Below the pieces are notes generated by a model. That model searched no databases. It worked only from the letters and a program-made list of their open reading frames with translations, and was not told where the DNA came from. From positions 1-16,224 of the forward strand of contig CALXRJ010000177.1 in assembly GCA_944390615.1 (NCBI GenBank): a stretch of 16,224 bases of DNA, written 5' to 3'. Shown here piece after piece: positions 7,530-12,842 of the stretch. The position numbers were made by a program, and so were the translations under genes. This DNA comes from an uncultured Clostridia bacterium. GTDB taxonomy: Bacteria > Bacillota > Clostridia > TANB77 > CAG-508. Position 1 is the stretch's first letter; each line of letters opens with the position of its first letter.

Positions 7530-7639
7530 AAATAAACACAATTACAGGGAGAAGTTGCTATGGTCTTAGAAGAAATAACTTCTTCATAGGTACATTCTCC
7601 ATTTTTTTGATATTTACAATTTTCTGTGCAAGCTATCAT
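7517..7639 (-). CDS. Small Cys-rich protein (40 residues)
   Basis: The product is 40 residues and opens M-I-A-C-T-E-N-C-K-Y. It has five cysteines in the pattern C-x3-C-x7-C-x15-C-x-C and ends C-N-C-V-Y-F-E-Q-E. A strong SD, GGGGAGG on the minus strand (7652-7646), sits seven bases before the ATG. I recall similar tiny cysteine-rich proteins in Clostridia (C-x3-C start, C-x-Y/F-F end), often carrying unreliable automatic names such as hydroxymyristoyl-ACP dehydratase; nothing here supports an enzyme. The cysteines suggest metal binding. It lies downstream of nth on the same strand and converges with ytfJ with four bases between stops. Confidence 0.75.
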   Translation of the reverse strand: MIACTENCKYQKNGECTYEEVISSKTIATSPCNCVYFEQE

Positions 7640-7721
7640 GAAAATAACCTCCCCTATTGATGTTAGTATTTGTAAAAAAAACATAAATATACATAAAAAA
7701 GTATTTTAGGGATAAGAGAAC

Positions 7722-8359
7722 TTAATGCCCCAGTTTTCGATAGGAACAAAATTGAGAAATAGAGCATTGTTCACACAAAGGATTTTTTGCTTTGCAAGTA
7801 TATCGCCCGATGCCAAATGAATAAATGATTTACATCTTTATAATCCTCTTCATCAATTTGTTTTAGTAAATCTTGTTCAATTTTACCAGGATCTTTTTCA
7901 GAAGAGAGACCAATTCTATTAGAAATACGTTTGCAATGGGTATCGACAGCAATACCGTTTAGCAATACCAAAAACTTCTAGCATAATGACATTAGCACTT
8001 TTTCTACCAACTCCGGCAAGTTTCATTAAACTTTCCATATCTTGAGGCACTTGTCCATTAAAATCATCTAATATTTGTCTAGCACATTTTTGAATATTTT
8101 TTGCTTTATTTTTATAAAAGCCACAAGGATGAATGAAATTTTCAAGTTCAACTAAATCGATATTAGCAAAATCTTCAATGGTTTTACACCTTTGAAAAAG
8201 AGCAGGCGTTGTTAAATTAACTCTTTCGTCTGTACATTGAGCAGATAAACAAACAGCAACCACTAATTCAAACGGCGTTTTAAAATCTAAGCTACATTTA
8301 GCATCTGGATAGGTTTGTTTTAAAATATGGATTAATTCTTTCACATCTTTTTTTGTCAT
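7722..8359 (-). pseudogene. nth: Endonuclease III (nth), interrupted by two +1 frameshifts
   Basis: Endonuclease III removes oxidised pyrimidines from DNA and cuts at abasic sites. Across three frames the whole protein is recognisable: the helix-hairpin-helix segment L-A-G-V-G-R-K-S-A-N-V with its catalytic lysine in frame one, the catalytic aspartate segment I-A-V-D-T-H in frame two, and in frame three C-K-A-K-N-P-L-C-E-Q-C-S-I-S-Q-F-C, the exact C-x6-C-x2-C-x5-C [4Fe-4S] motif. One extra base near 7957 (GCTAAA-C-GGTATT) and one near 7809 (TGGCAT-C-GGGCGA), both C on the coding strand, break the frame. Removing both gives 211 residues, the same length as the Escherichia coli enzyme. As written, translation stops at 7919 and loses the catalytic Asp and the cluster. 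The start at 8359 has the SD GGGAGGAAG. No other lesion is visible. Confidence 0.9.
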
Positions 8360-8378
8360 ATTTGCTTCCTCCCAAAAT

Positions 8379-8407
8379 ATTATATAAGCAATAAGCGATT
8401 TTGTCAA
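8379..8407 (-). promoter_or_regulatory. Perfect consensus sigma-A promoter of nth
   Basis: On the minus strand TTGACA (8407-8402), exactly 17 bp, then TATAAT (8384-8379). Transcription should begin near 8372, leaving a 5' leader of about 13 nt that is essentially just the SD. It is the best promoter in the window, which is odd for a broken gene. Confidence 0.78.
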
Positions 8408-8411
8408 AAGG

Positions 8412-8439
8412 TAACAATAATCTACAAAAAGCATATAAT
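8412..8439 (+). promoter_or_regulatory. Sigma-E-like promoter before the spoVM operon
   Basis: CATATAAT (8432-8439) matches the sigma-E -10 consensus CATAyAmT at every position. TAACAAT (8412-8418), 13 bp upstream, is a partial match to the -35 KmATATT. Bacillus subtilis spoVM is transcribed by sigma-E, which supports the call. It overlaps the region of the divergent nth promoter. Confidence 0.5.
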
Positions 8440-8464
8440 AATAGTAAAAGAATTGGAGGTAATT

Positions 8465-8614
8465 ATGAAAGGTTTTTTAAAAAAGACTTTAGGTGTATGT
8501 TTTATAGGATTGGGTTTGGGAATATTAATGGTATTATTACTTCCAATAACTGGGTGGTTAATTATAATTGGTCTAGCAGTAATAGCAATAGGCTTTATAT
8601 GGCTAGCATGTTAA
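8465..8614 (+). CDS. Small hydrophobic protein (49 residues) upstream of spoVM
   Basis: The product starts M-K-G-F-L-K-K-T and is then almost wholly hydrophobic: two membrane helices (about residues 9-26 and 31-47) joined by a short P-I-T-G-W turn, ending L-A-C. The basic N-terminus should stay in the cytoplasm. A strong SD, TTGGAGGT, ends four bases before the ATG. It sits between the sigma-E-like promoter and spoVM, with 17 nt to the next start, so it is probably made in the mother cell together with SpoVM. I do not recognise a named family. A role at the forespore membrane is inference from position only. Confidence 0.65.
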   Translation: MKGFLKKTLGVCFIGLGLGILMVLLLPITGWLIIIGLAVIAIGFIWLAC

Positions 8615-8631
8615 AAGGGAGGTACATAACT

Positions 8632-8706
8632 ATGACAATTGTAGTAAAGAAAGTTCCAAAAGCTTTAAGAGGTATTGTAAAATTTTTATTTAGAATAAAA
8701 GATTAA
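8632..8706 (+). CDS. spoVM: Stage V sporulation protein SpoVM
   Basis: The 24-residue product begins M-T-I-V-V-K-K-V-P-K-A-L-R-G-I-V-K. Aligned without gaps to Bacillus subtilis SpoVM (26 residues) it shares Lys7, Pro9, Lys10, Leu12, Gly14, Ile15 and Val16. Pro9 is the residue known to be critical for SpoVM localisation. SpoVM is an amphipathic helix that lies in the outer forespore membrane, recognises its positive curvature and anchors the coat ATPase SpoIVA. The SD GGGAGG (8618-8623) is eight bases upstream of the ATG. A terminator follows directly. The C-terminus, R-I-K-D, is shorter than in Bacillus. Confidence 0.85.
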   Translation: MTIVVKKVPKALRGIVKFLFRIKD

Positions 8707-8707
8707 A

Positions 8708-8754
8708 AATATAGGAGGAGTCTTAAACTTACAAGGCATCCTCCATATTTTTTT
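8708..8754 (+). terminator. Terminator of the spoVM operon
   Basis: AATAT-GGAGGA (8708-8719, one bulged A at 8713) pairs with TCCTCCATATT (8739-8749), followed by a T run ending at 8754. Confidence 0.8.
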
Positions 8755-8763
8755 ATAAAATAG

Positions 8764-8792
8764 TTGACGAAAGTAAAAAAAAATGGTATAAA
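8764..8792 (+). promoter_or_regulatory. Sigma-A promoter of the tRNA-Glu gene
   Basis: TTGACG (8764-8769), a 17-bp spacer, then TATAAA (8787-8792), placing the start of transcription about 10-15 nt before the tRNA. Confidence 0.7.
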
Positions 8793-8810
8793 TATAGAGT
8801 AAAGATTTAT

Positions 8811-8882
8811 GGCCCCTTGGTCAAGAGGTTAAGACGTGGCCCTCTCAAGGCCAAAGCATGGGTTCGATTCCCGTAGGAAAAA
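8811..8882 (+). tRNA. tRNA-Glu (CUC), 3' acceptor strand missing or replaced by poly-A
   Basis: The gene starts GGCCCCTTGGTC as glutamate tRNAs do. The D stem is GTC/GAC (8820-8822 with 8833-8835). The anticodon stem TGGCC/GGCCA encloses loop CTCTCAA (8842-8848), giving anticodon CTC at 8844-8846, which reads GAG. The T arm is ATGGG, TTCGATT, CCCGT (8858-8874). The 5' acceptor strand GGCCCCT needs AGGGGCC at 8875-8881, but the sequence reads AGGAAAA and continues as a 16-base A run to 8893. Only three of seven acceptor pairs can form and no usable 3' end is encoded. Promoter and terminator are intact. It is either a pseudo-tRNA or a consensus error at a homopolymer. A tRNA-Glu(UUC) elsewhere could read GAG, so loss would be tolerable. 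Confidence 0.8.
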
Positions 8883-8900
8883 AAAAAAAAAAATAACACT

Positions 8901-8937
8901 AGAGTAGAAAGGGAAAGCCTATTCTACTTTATTTGTT
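8901..8937 (+). terminator. Terminator of the tRNA-Glu unit
   Basis: AGAGTAGAA (8901-8909) pairs with TTCTACTTT (8922-8930, one G-U pair), followed by the T-rich ATTTGTT. Confidence 0.65.
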
Positions 8938-8977
8938 TCATAAGGAGGAAAATGCTCTTATCGAGAGCAAACAAAAA

Positions 8978-9457
8978 ATGGATGAAGAAAATAAAAAAAG
9001 AATCAGAAAAAAAGTATTTGAAAATATTATCATAGCAATCGCTATTATGCTATATTTTATCTTAATTAATTTTTCCTATCTAAGAATAGAAGAAGAAATC
9101 CTATTAAATGGCTTAAAAATAGCAAGTTTAGTGGTTTTGTTTTTCAGTATAGGAATATTTGAAGTAGCCTATCATAAAGATAGTGGAAAACTAGCCATAA
9201 ATGGAATTGAAATTTTAGTACTTGCATTTCATACACAAACCATTTGGCATGTAATCAATAAAATGAATATTCCCTTTGAAAAATACATTGTATATTCGAC
9301 CTATGTATTTGCTATCTATTATATATTAAAATCAATCATCATCTATACCAATGAAAAAAGGAAATACCTAAAAAGTCTAAGTGATATACATGAAATCGTA
9401 AGCAAAGAACCAATAAAAAAAGAAGCAAAAAAGAGAGAAAACAAAGAAAATGCATAA
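8978..9457 (+). CDS. Unknown four-helix membrane protein
   Basis: From the ATG at 8978 the product has 159 residues. The first 15 are highly charged (E-E-N-K-K-R-I-R-K-K); four membrane helices follow at about residues 16-35, 43-62, 73-92 and 103-123, and a charged Lys/Glu tail of about 35 residues closes it. I recognise no motif or family. The start is uncertain. The strong SD AAGGAGGA (8942-8949) is 28 bases upstream of this ATG, with a small hairpin (TGCTCT/AGAGCA, 8953-8969) between them. A different-frame ATG at 8952 lies only three bases after GGAGG. The gene follows the tRNA terminator directly and I see no promoter of its own, so it may depend on read-through. Confidence 0.65.
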   Translation: MDEENKKRIRKKVFENIIIAIAIMLYFILINFSYLRIEEEILLNGLKIASLVVLFFSIGIFEVAYHKDSGKLAINGIEILVLAFHTQTIWHVINKMNIPFEKYIVYSTYVFAIYYILKSIIIYTNEKRKYLKSLSDIHEIVSKEPIKKEAKKRENKENA

Positions 9458-9474
9458 AAATAGAGGAATTTTAC

Positions 9475-9503
9475 TGGACTTTAAGAAAAAAATGTGATAC
9501 AAT
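9475..9503 (+). promoter_or_regulatory. Promoter of remA
   Basis: TGGACT (9475-9480), 17 bp, then TACAAT (9498-9503) with a TG two bases upstream forming an extended -10. Confidence 0.6.
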
Positions 9504-9535
9504 AAATTCAATTTTAAAAGTTGGAGGAATAGATT

Positions 9536-9784
9536 ATGAAGTTAGTAAATATTGGTTTTGGAAATACTGTTGCAGCAGACAAAATAGTTGCTATTGTGAG
9601 CCCTGATTCAGCTCCCATAAAAAGAATGGTACAAGAAGCAAAAGATAATGGTACAGCAATAGATGCAACATTTGGAAGAAAAACAAGAGCAGTTCTTATT
9701 ATGGACTCTGACCATATTGTATTATCAGCTGTACAAGCAGAAACAGTAGCAGGAAGAATTGATAAAGATATACCGGTAGAATAA
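9536..9784 (+). CDS. remA: Extracellular matrix regulator RemA (DUF370)
   Basis: The 82-residue product matches RemA from end to end: M-K-L-V-N-I-G-F-G-N, the V-S-P-D-S-A-P-I-K-R segment, and G-R-K-T-R-A-V-L-I-M-D-S. In Bacillus subtilis RemA is a DNA-binding protein that forms ring-like oligomers and activates biofilm matrix and osmoprotection genes. The SD GGAGGA (9523-9528) is seven bases from the ATG. In many Firmicutes the order is remA, gmk, rpoZ; here gmk is absent and rpoZ starts 84 nt downstream. Confidence 0.95.
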   Translation: MKLVNIGFGNTVAADKIVAIVSPDSAPIKRMVQEAKDNGTAIDATFGRKTRAVLIMDSDHIVLSAVQAETVAGRIDKDIPVE

Positions 9785-9868
9785 AAACAACAAATTTTTT
9801 AGAAAAAGAAAATAAAAAAATATAAGCCAATACCCTTAACCAAAAGGGAAGAAAGGAAGGATATTTTT

Positions 9869-10102
9869 ATGATCGTAAAACCAACTGTAAATGAACTTTT
9901 AAAATATGCTGAAAATAGGTTTGCATTAGTAATTGCAACCTCCAAAAGAGCAAGGCAAATTGCAAATGGAGATAAAGTATTAACTGATGTAAAGGAGGAA
10001 TCTCCTGTAACTTTAGCTGCCAATGAAATTAGCGAAGGGAAAATCAAAATTTACGAAGCTGAAGAAAATCAAGAAGAAAAAGAAGATGTAAGTAATGAAT
10101 AA
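9869..10102 (+). CDS. rpoZ: RNA polymerase omega subunit
   Basis: The 77-residue protein has the RpoZ pattern: a short N-terminal helix, N-R-F-A-L-V-I-A-T-S-K-R-A-R-Q-I, then the P-V-T-L-A-A-N-E-I segment, and an acidic tail. Omega binds the beta-prime C-terminal region and helps assemble RNA polymerase. The SD GGAAGG is about nine bases before the ATG. It stands between remA and a nucleotide-kinase-like gene in what is probably one operon. Confidence 0.92.
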   Translation: MIVKPTVNELLKYAENRFALVIATSKRARQIANGDKVLTDVKEESPVTLAANEISEGKIKIYEAEENQEEKEDVSNE

Positions 10103-10151
10103 AATCTACATTTTTGAAATAAATAAAAAGACTCATAAAGGGGAGTAAAAA

Positions 10152-10712
10152 ATGAAAAGAAAAGATGTTATATCTATTACAGGAGATCTAGCCAGTGGAC
10201 AAAGTACCGTATCCAAAATGTTAGCAGAAGATTTGAATTACCATTTATATAGAAATGGTACCTATTTTAGAAGTTTAGCTATTGAAAAGGGAATGTCTGT
10301 TACAGAATTTGGAGAATATGTAGAAAATCATCCAGATATTGACAAACAGATAGAAAAAAGTGCTACAGAATATGCAAGTACCCATCAGAACATAGTAATT
10401 GATGCAAAAATGGGGTGGTATGCTGTGCCAGAATCCTTTAAAGTATATTTAAAAGTTGATCTTGATATTGCAGCTAAAAGAGCATTTGCAGATCCAAACA
10501 GAAAGAGATCAGAAGACTTGCCAACCTTACAAGCACAAAAAGAAGACATGATACGAAGAACCAAAAACGATTTATCAAGATATTTTAGATTATACCATGT
10601 TCATAGAGATGACATGTCAAACTATGACTTAGTACTAGATACAAGCAATTTAACGCCAAAAGAAGTATTAAAAAAAATAAAAGAAGAATATGAAAAATGG
10701 AAACAAGATTAA
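10152..10712 (+). CDS. Cytidylate-kinase-like protein, archaeal-type, P-loop Lys replaced by Gln
   Basis: The 186-residue product resembles the short archaeal-type CMP kinase family: an I-T-G-D-L-A-S-G-Q-S-T P-loop (residues 9-19), R-N-G-T-Y-F-R-S-L-A, the G-M-S-V-T-E-F-G-E-Y and H-P-D-I-D-K-Q segments, then I-V-I-D-A-K and a lid helix rich in arginine. The usual Walker A lysine is Gln17. Archaeal relatives also vary here (often G-S-G-T-T-T), so the change alone does not prove loss of activity. The likely reaction is phosphorylation of CMP or dCMP, but the substrate is unproven. It sits next to rpoZ where a nucleoside monophosphate kinase (gmk) is usual. Its last 16 bases overlap the start of the next gene. 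Confidence 0.72.
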   Translation: MKRKDVISITGDLASGQSTVSKMLAEDLNYHLYRNGTYFRSLAIEKGMSVTEFGEYVENHPDIDKQIEKSATEYASTHQNIVIDAKMGWYAVPESFKVYLKVDLDIAAKRAFADPNRKRSEDLPTLQAQKEDMIRRTKNDLSRYFRLYHVHRDDMSNYDLVLDTSNLTPKEVLKKIKEEYEKWKQD

Positions 10713-11602
10713 ATCAATTAAAAAAATGTAAAATTTGTCCGCACAAATGTGGGATTGATAGAACAAATAATCAAATAGGAAGATGTAAATCAAAAGATAC
10801 TGTAAAAGTAGCCATGGCATCAGTGCATCATTTTGAAGAACCCTGTATTAGTGGAAAAAATGGCTCTGGGACAGTATTTTTTTCTAATTGTAATTTAGCA
10901 TGTAGATACTGTCAAAACTACAAAATTAGCCAATTAGGCTATGGAAAAGAAATTACCATAGAAAGATTAGCTGAAATCTTTTTGGAAGAACAAGACAATA
11001 AAGTTCATAACATTAATTTAGTAACACCAACCAGTTATGTGATTCAAATTATAGAAGCTATTAAAATAGCTAGAAAAAATGGATTAACCATACCAATTGT
11101 CTATAATACCAATGGATATGAAAATGTAGAAACCATAAAATTACTAAACCATTATATTGACATATATTTACCAGATTTAAAATATGCAGATAATCATTTA
11201 GCAAAAACATACTCCAAAATTGATAACTATTTTGAAATTGCTACAACAGCCATAAAAGAAATGTATCATCAAGTTGGAAAAATCGAAATAGATGAAAAAG
11301 GCATGCTAAAAAAAGGGGTCATGATAAGGCATTTAATCCTTCCCAATCACACAGAAAATACGAAAAAAGTATTAAATTGGATTAACCAAAATCTACCAAA
11401 AGATATATACATAAGTATCATGGCGCAATATTTTCCTACTTATCAAGCAAAGAAAATAGAAGAATTGAACAGAAAAATAACCCCAAAAGAGTATAAAATG
11501 ATAGAAGATTATTTATTTTCCTTAGATTTAGAGAATGGATACCTACAAGAACTAGGCACAGAAGAAGAAAATTATGTCCCAATTTGGAAAATAAATGTAT
11601 AA
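10697..11602 (+). CDS. Radical SAM protein, PflX / pyruvate-formate-lyase-activase-like (COG1313 type)
   Basis: The radical SAM motif C-x3-C-x2-C is at Cys65, Cys69 and Cys72 (C-N-L-A-C-R-Y-C). Four further N-terminal cysteines (11, 14, 18 and 30; C-x2-C-x3-C-x11-C) form the second metal-binding patch typical of the PflX group. The TIM-barrel part follows with T-P-T-S-Y-V, Y-N-T-N-G-Y-E and L-P-D-L-K-Y-A. The length, 301 residues, is usual. Members are assumed to reduce SAM and abstract a hydrogen atom, but their physiological target is not established. The ATG overlaps the end of the kinase-like gene by 16 bp, so translation is probably coupled. Confidence 0.85.
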   Translation: METRLNQLKKCKICPHKCGIDRTNNQIGRCKSKDTVKVAMASVHHFEEPCISGKNGSGTVFFSNCNLACRYCQNYKISQLGYGKEITIERLAEIFLEEQDNKVHNINLVTPTSYVIQIIEAIKIARKNGLTIPIVYNTNGYENVETIKLLNHYIDIYLPDLKYADNHLAKTYSKIDNYFEIATTAIKEMYHQVGKIEIDEKGMLKKGVMIRHLILPNHTENTKKVLNWINQNLPKDIYISIMAQYFPTYQAKKIEELNRKITPKEYKMIEDYLFSLDLENGYLQELGTEEENYVPIWKINV

Positions 11603-11604
11603 AT

Positions 11605-11642
11605 GTAATAAAAATGTAATAATTGTGTAATCAAAAAGTAAT
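11605..11642 (+). repeat. Four GTAAT repeats at an exact 11-bp period
   Basis: GTAAT occurs at 11605, 11616, 11627 and 11638. Three copies extend to TGTAAT and the fourth is AGTAAT, each separated by five variable A/T-rich bases. The minus strand reads ATTACA-n5 repeats. One repeat per helical turn upstream of a promoter is the layout of binding sites for OmpR/PhoB-family response regulators. Confidence 0.55.
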
Positions 11643-11663
11643 AATAAAAATTGGCAATAACTA

Positions 11664-11692
11664 TTGATTAATTTGTATTTTTGTAGTATAAA
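11664..11692 (+). promoter_or_regulatory. Promoter of the 135-residue protein gene
   Basis: TTGATT (11664-11669), a 17-bp spacer, then TATAAA (11687-11692). The phased repeats end 21 bp upstream. The leader contains a perfect 7-bp hairpin, GTATTTT (11702-11708) with AAAATAC (11712-11718), ending just before the SD AAAGGAGG. Confidence 0.6.
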
Positions 11693-11732
11693 AAGAATAG
11701 AGTATTTTTATAAAATACAAAGGAGGAGAAAA

Positions 11733-12140
11733 ATGGCAGATTTAAAGGATAATCAAAATGGAGTTTTTGGAGGAGTAGAATTTGAAGGAAATAGCAGTAA
11801 TAATAACAATCAAGAAAATACTTCTTATTTTGAAGATACCATTCCAAAAGAAAATTCAACCAATGTATTTGGAAGTTTTAATACAAACAAACCAGCATTT
11901 GGTAATGAAACAGTAGATAATTCTTCAATATTTCAACCAATTGGAAGAGAAAAAGCAATAACCAAACAAGGATTGTGGACTAAAATAAAAGCATTTTTAT
12001 TCCAAGAAATAGATTTGACAGCACCAATTAAAGTTGAATTAACTCCATATCAACAAAAAGTTGAAGATGAAATTAACGATTTTTTACATCAAGAAGTATC
12101 TTTTAAAGGAATAGTAAACTTTTTTAAAGGAAAAAAATAA
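11733..12140 (+). CDS. Orphan 135-residue protein with Asn/Gly/Phe-rich N-terminus
   Basis: I do not recognise the family. Residues 1-70 are polar and low in complexity, rich in Asn, Ser, Glu and Gly, with scattered F-G pairs (V-F-G-G, V-F-G-S, A-F-G-N), and are probably disordered. Residues 75-135 look folded: L-W-T-K-I-K-A-F-L-F, then I-D-L-T-A-P-I-K-V-E-L-T-P-Y-Q-Q-K-V-E-D, an amphipathic helix with L-H-Q-E-V, and a basic end F-F-K-G-K-K. There is no signal peptide or membrane helix. The start at 11733 is fixed by the SD AAAGGAGG. It has its own promoter, a repeat array upstream and a strong terminator, so it is a single-gene unit under apparent regulation. Confidence 0.75.
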   Translation: MADLKDNQNGVFGGVEFEGNSSNNNNQENTSYFEDTIPKENSTNVFGSFNTNKPAFGNETVDNSSIFQPIGREKAITKQGLWTKIKAFLFQEIDLTAPIKVELTPYQQKVEDEINDFLHQEVSFKGIVNFFKGKK

Positions 12141-12173
12141 AAACACATACACTGGTATGTGTTTTTATTTTTT
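12139..12173 (+). terminator. Terminator of the 135-residue protein gene
   Basis: AAAAACACATAC (12139-12150) pairs perfectly with GTATGTGTTTTT (12155-12166) around loop ACTG, followed by ATTTTTT. Confidence 0.9.
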
Positions 12174-12204
12174 CTATTTTTTCCACTATACTTAAAAATA
12201 CAAT

Positions 12205-12233
12205 GTATAAATTTTTCCTTATTTGTCATAATA
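12205..12233 (+). promoter_or_regulatory. Sigma-G-like promoter of spoVT
   Basis: GTATA (12205-12209), a 17-bp spacer, and CATAATA (12227-12233) match the sigma-G consensus (GhATR, CATnhTA). spoVT belongs to the sigma-G regulon in Bacillus subtilis. No convincing sigma-A promoter is seen here. Confidence 0.62.
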
Positions 12234-12267
12234 AGATTATAAAACAATTTTTAAGGAGGAAAAATAA

Positions 12268-12822
12268 ATGAAAGCAACAGGAGTTGTAAGAAGAATAGAT
12301 GATTTAGGAAGAGTTGTTATTCCAAAAGAAATTAGAAAAACTTTAAGAATAAAAGAAGGAGATCCACTTGAAATTTTTACAGATAGAGAAGGGGGCGTTA
12401 TATTAAAAAAATATTCACCAATCGGAGAACTTACAGAATTTGCAGCAGGGTATGCAGAAAAAATATCAAAAACCACAGGACATATTGCTTTTATAACAGA
12501 TAAAGATACAGTAATTGCAGTTTCTGGAGGTCCTAAAAAAGAATATTTAGAGCAAAATGTAAGTGATGAATTAGAACAATTAATGGAAGACAAAGAAGTA
12601 TATACAAGCAAGGAAAATAGTGATATTGCAATGCCAATTACCAAAAACGAAAAAGACAACAAAAAAACCAATGCCCAGGTTGTTTATCCTATCATTTCTA
12701 ACGGAGATACGATAGGAACCGTAATACTTCTTTCAAAAGAAGCCAATACAAAAATGAATGATGTGGAAAAGAAACTAGCACAATCTGCTGCTACTTTTTT
12801 AGGAAGTCAAATGGAAATATAA
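12268..12822 (+). CDS. spoVT: Stage V sporulation protein T
   Basis: SpoVT is a forespore transcription factor that tunes sigma-G-dependent genes and spore properties. The 184-residue protein has the AbrB-type swapped-hairpin DNA-binding domain at residues 1-50 (M-K-A-T-G-V-V-R-R-I-D-D-L-G-R-V-V-I-P-K-E-I-R) and a GAF-like domain over residues 55-180, with F-I-T-D-K-D and V-V-Y-P-I-I-S-N-G-D-T-I-G-T-V as family landmarks. Length matches the Bacillus protein closely. The SD AAGGAGGA is eight bases before the ATG. It is a single-gene unit ending in a terminator shared with the convergent tyrS. Confidence 0.97.
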   Translation: MKATGVVRRIDDLGRVVIPKEIRKTLRIKEGDPLEIFTDREGGVILKKYSPIGELTEFAAGYAEKISKTTGHIAFITDKDTVIAVSGGPKKEYLEQNVSDELEQLMEDKEVYTSKENSDIAMPITKNEKDNKKTNAQVVYPIISNGDTIGTVILLSKEANTKMNDVEKKLAQSAATFLGSQMEI

Positions 12823-12842
12823 GCAATGAGAAAAAGATGCAT

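Noticed and set aside
7517..7639. The small Cys-rich peptide as a SCIFF/ranthipeptide precursor for the radical SAM enzyme
   Set aside because: It lacks the six-cysteine arrangement of SCIFF, and the radical SAM gene is 3 kb away, on the other strand, and of PflX type rather than a SPASM maturase.
7771..7971. A separate small protein gene downstream of nth on the minus strand
   Set aside because: Its sequence is the continuation of endonuclease III in another frame, including the catalytic Asp segment; it has no proper start and no ribosome binding site.
7949..7971. A direct repeat GGTATTGCT separated by AAAC as a tandem-duplication origin of the first nth frameshift
   Set aside because: Deleting a whole 13-base unit makes the Lys-to-Asp spacing too short for endonuclease III, whereas removing one base gives a family-like spacing.
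8961..9035. The basic 27-codon ORF from 8952 as an independent gene
   Set aside because: Its ATG is only three bases from the SD core and most of it overlaps the membrane protein. I keep it only as part of the initiation question.
12237..12671. Long minus-strand reading frame across spoVT
   Set aside because: It is a shadow of spoVT, with no ribosome binding site and low-complexity Ser/Phe/Ile translation. The same reasoning removes the other antisense frames over gpsA, plsY, rpoZ, ytfJ, rpsJ and rplC.
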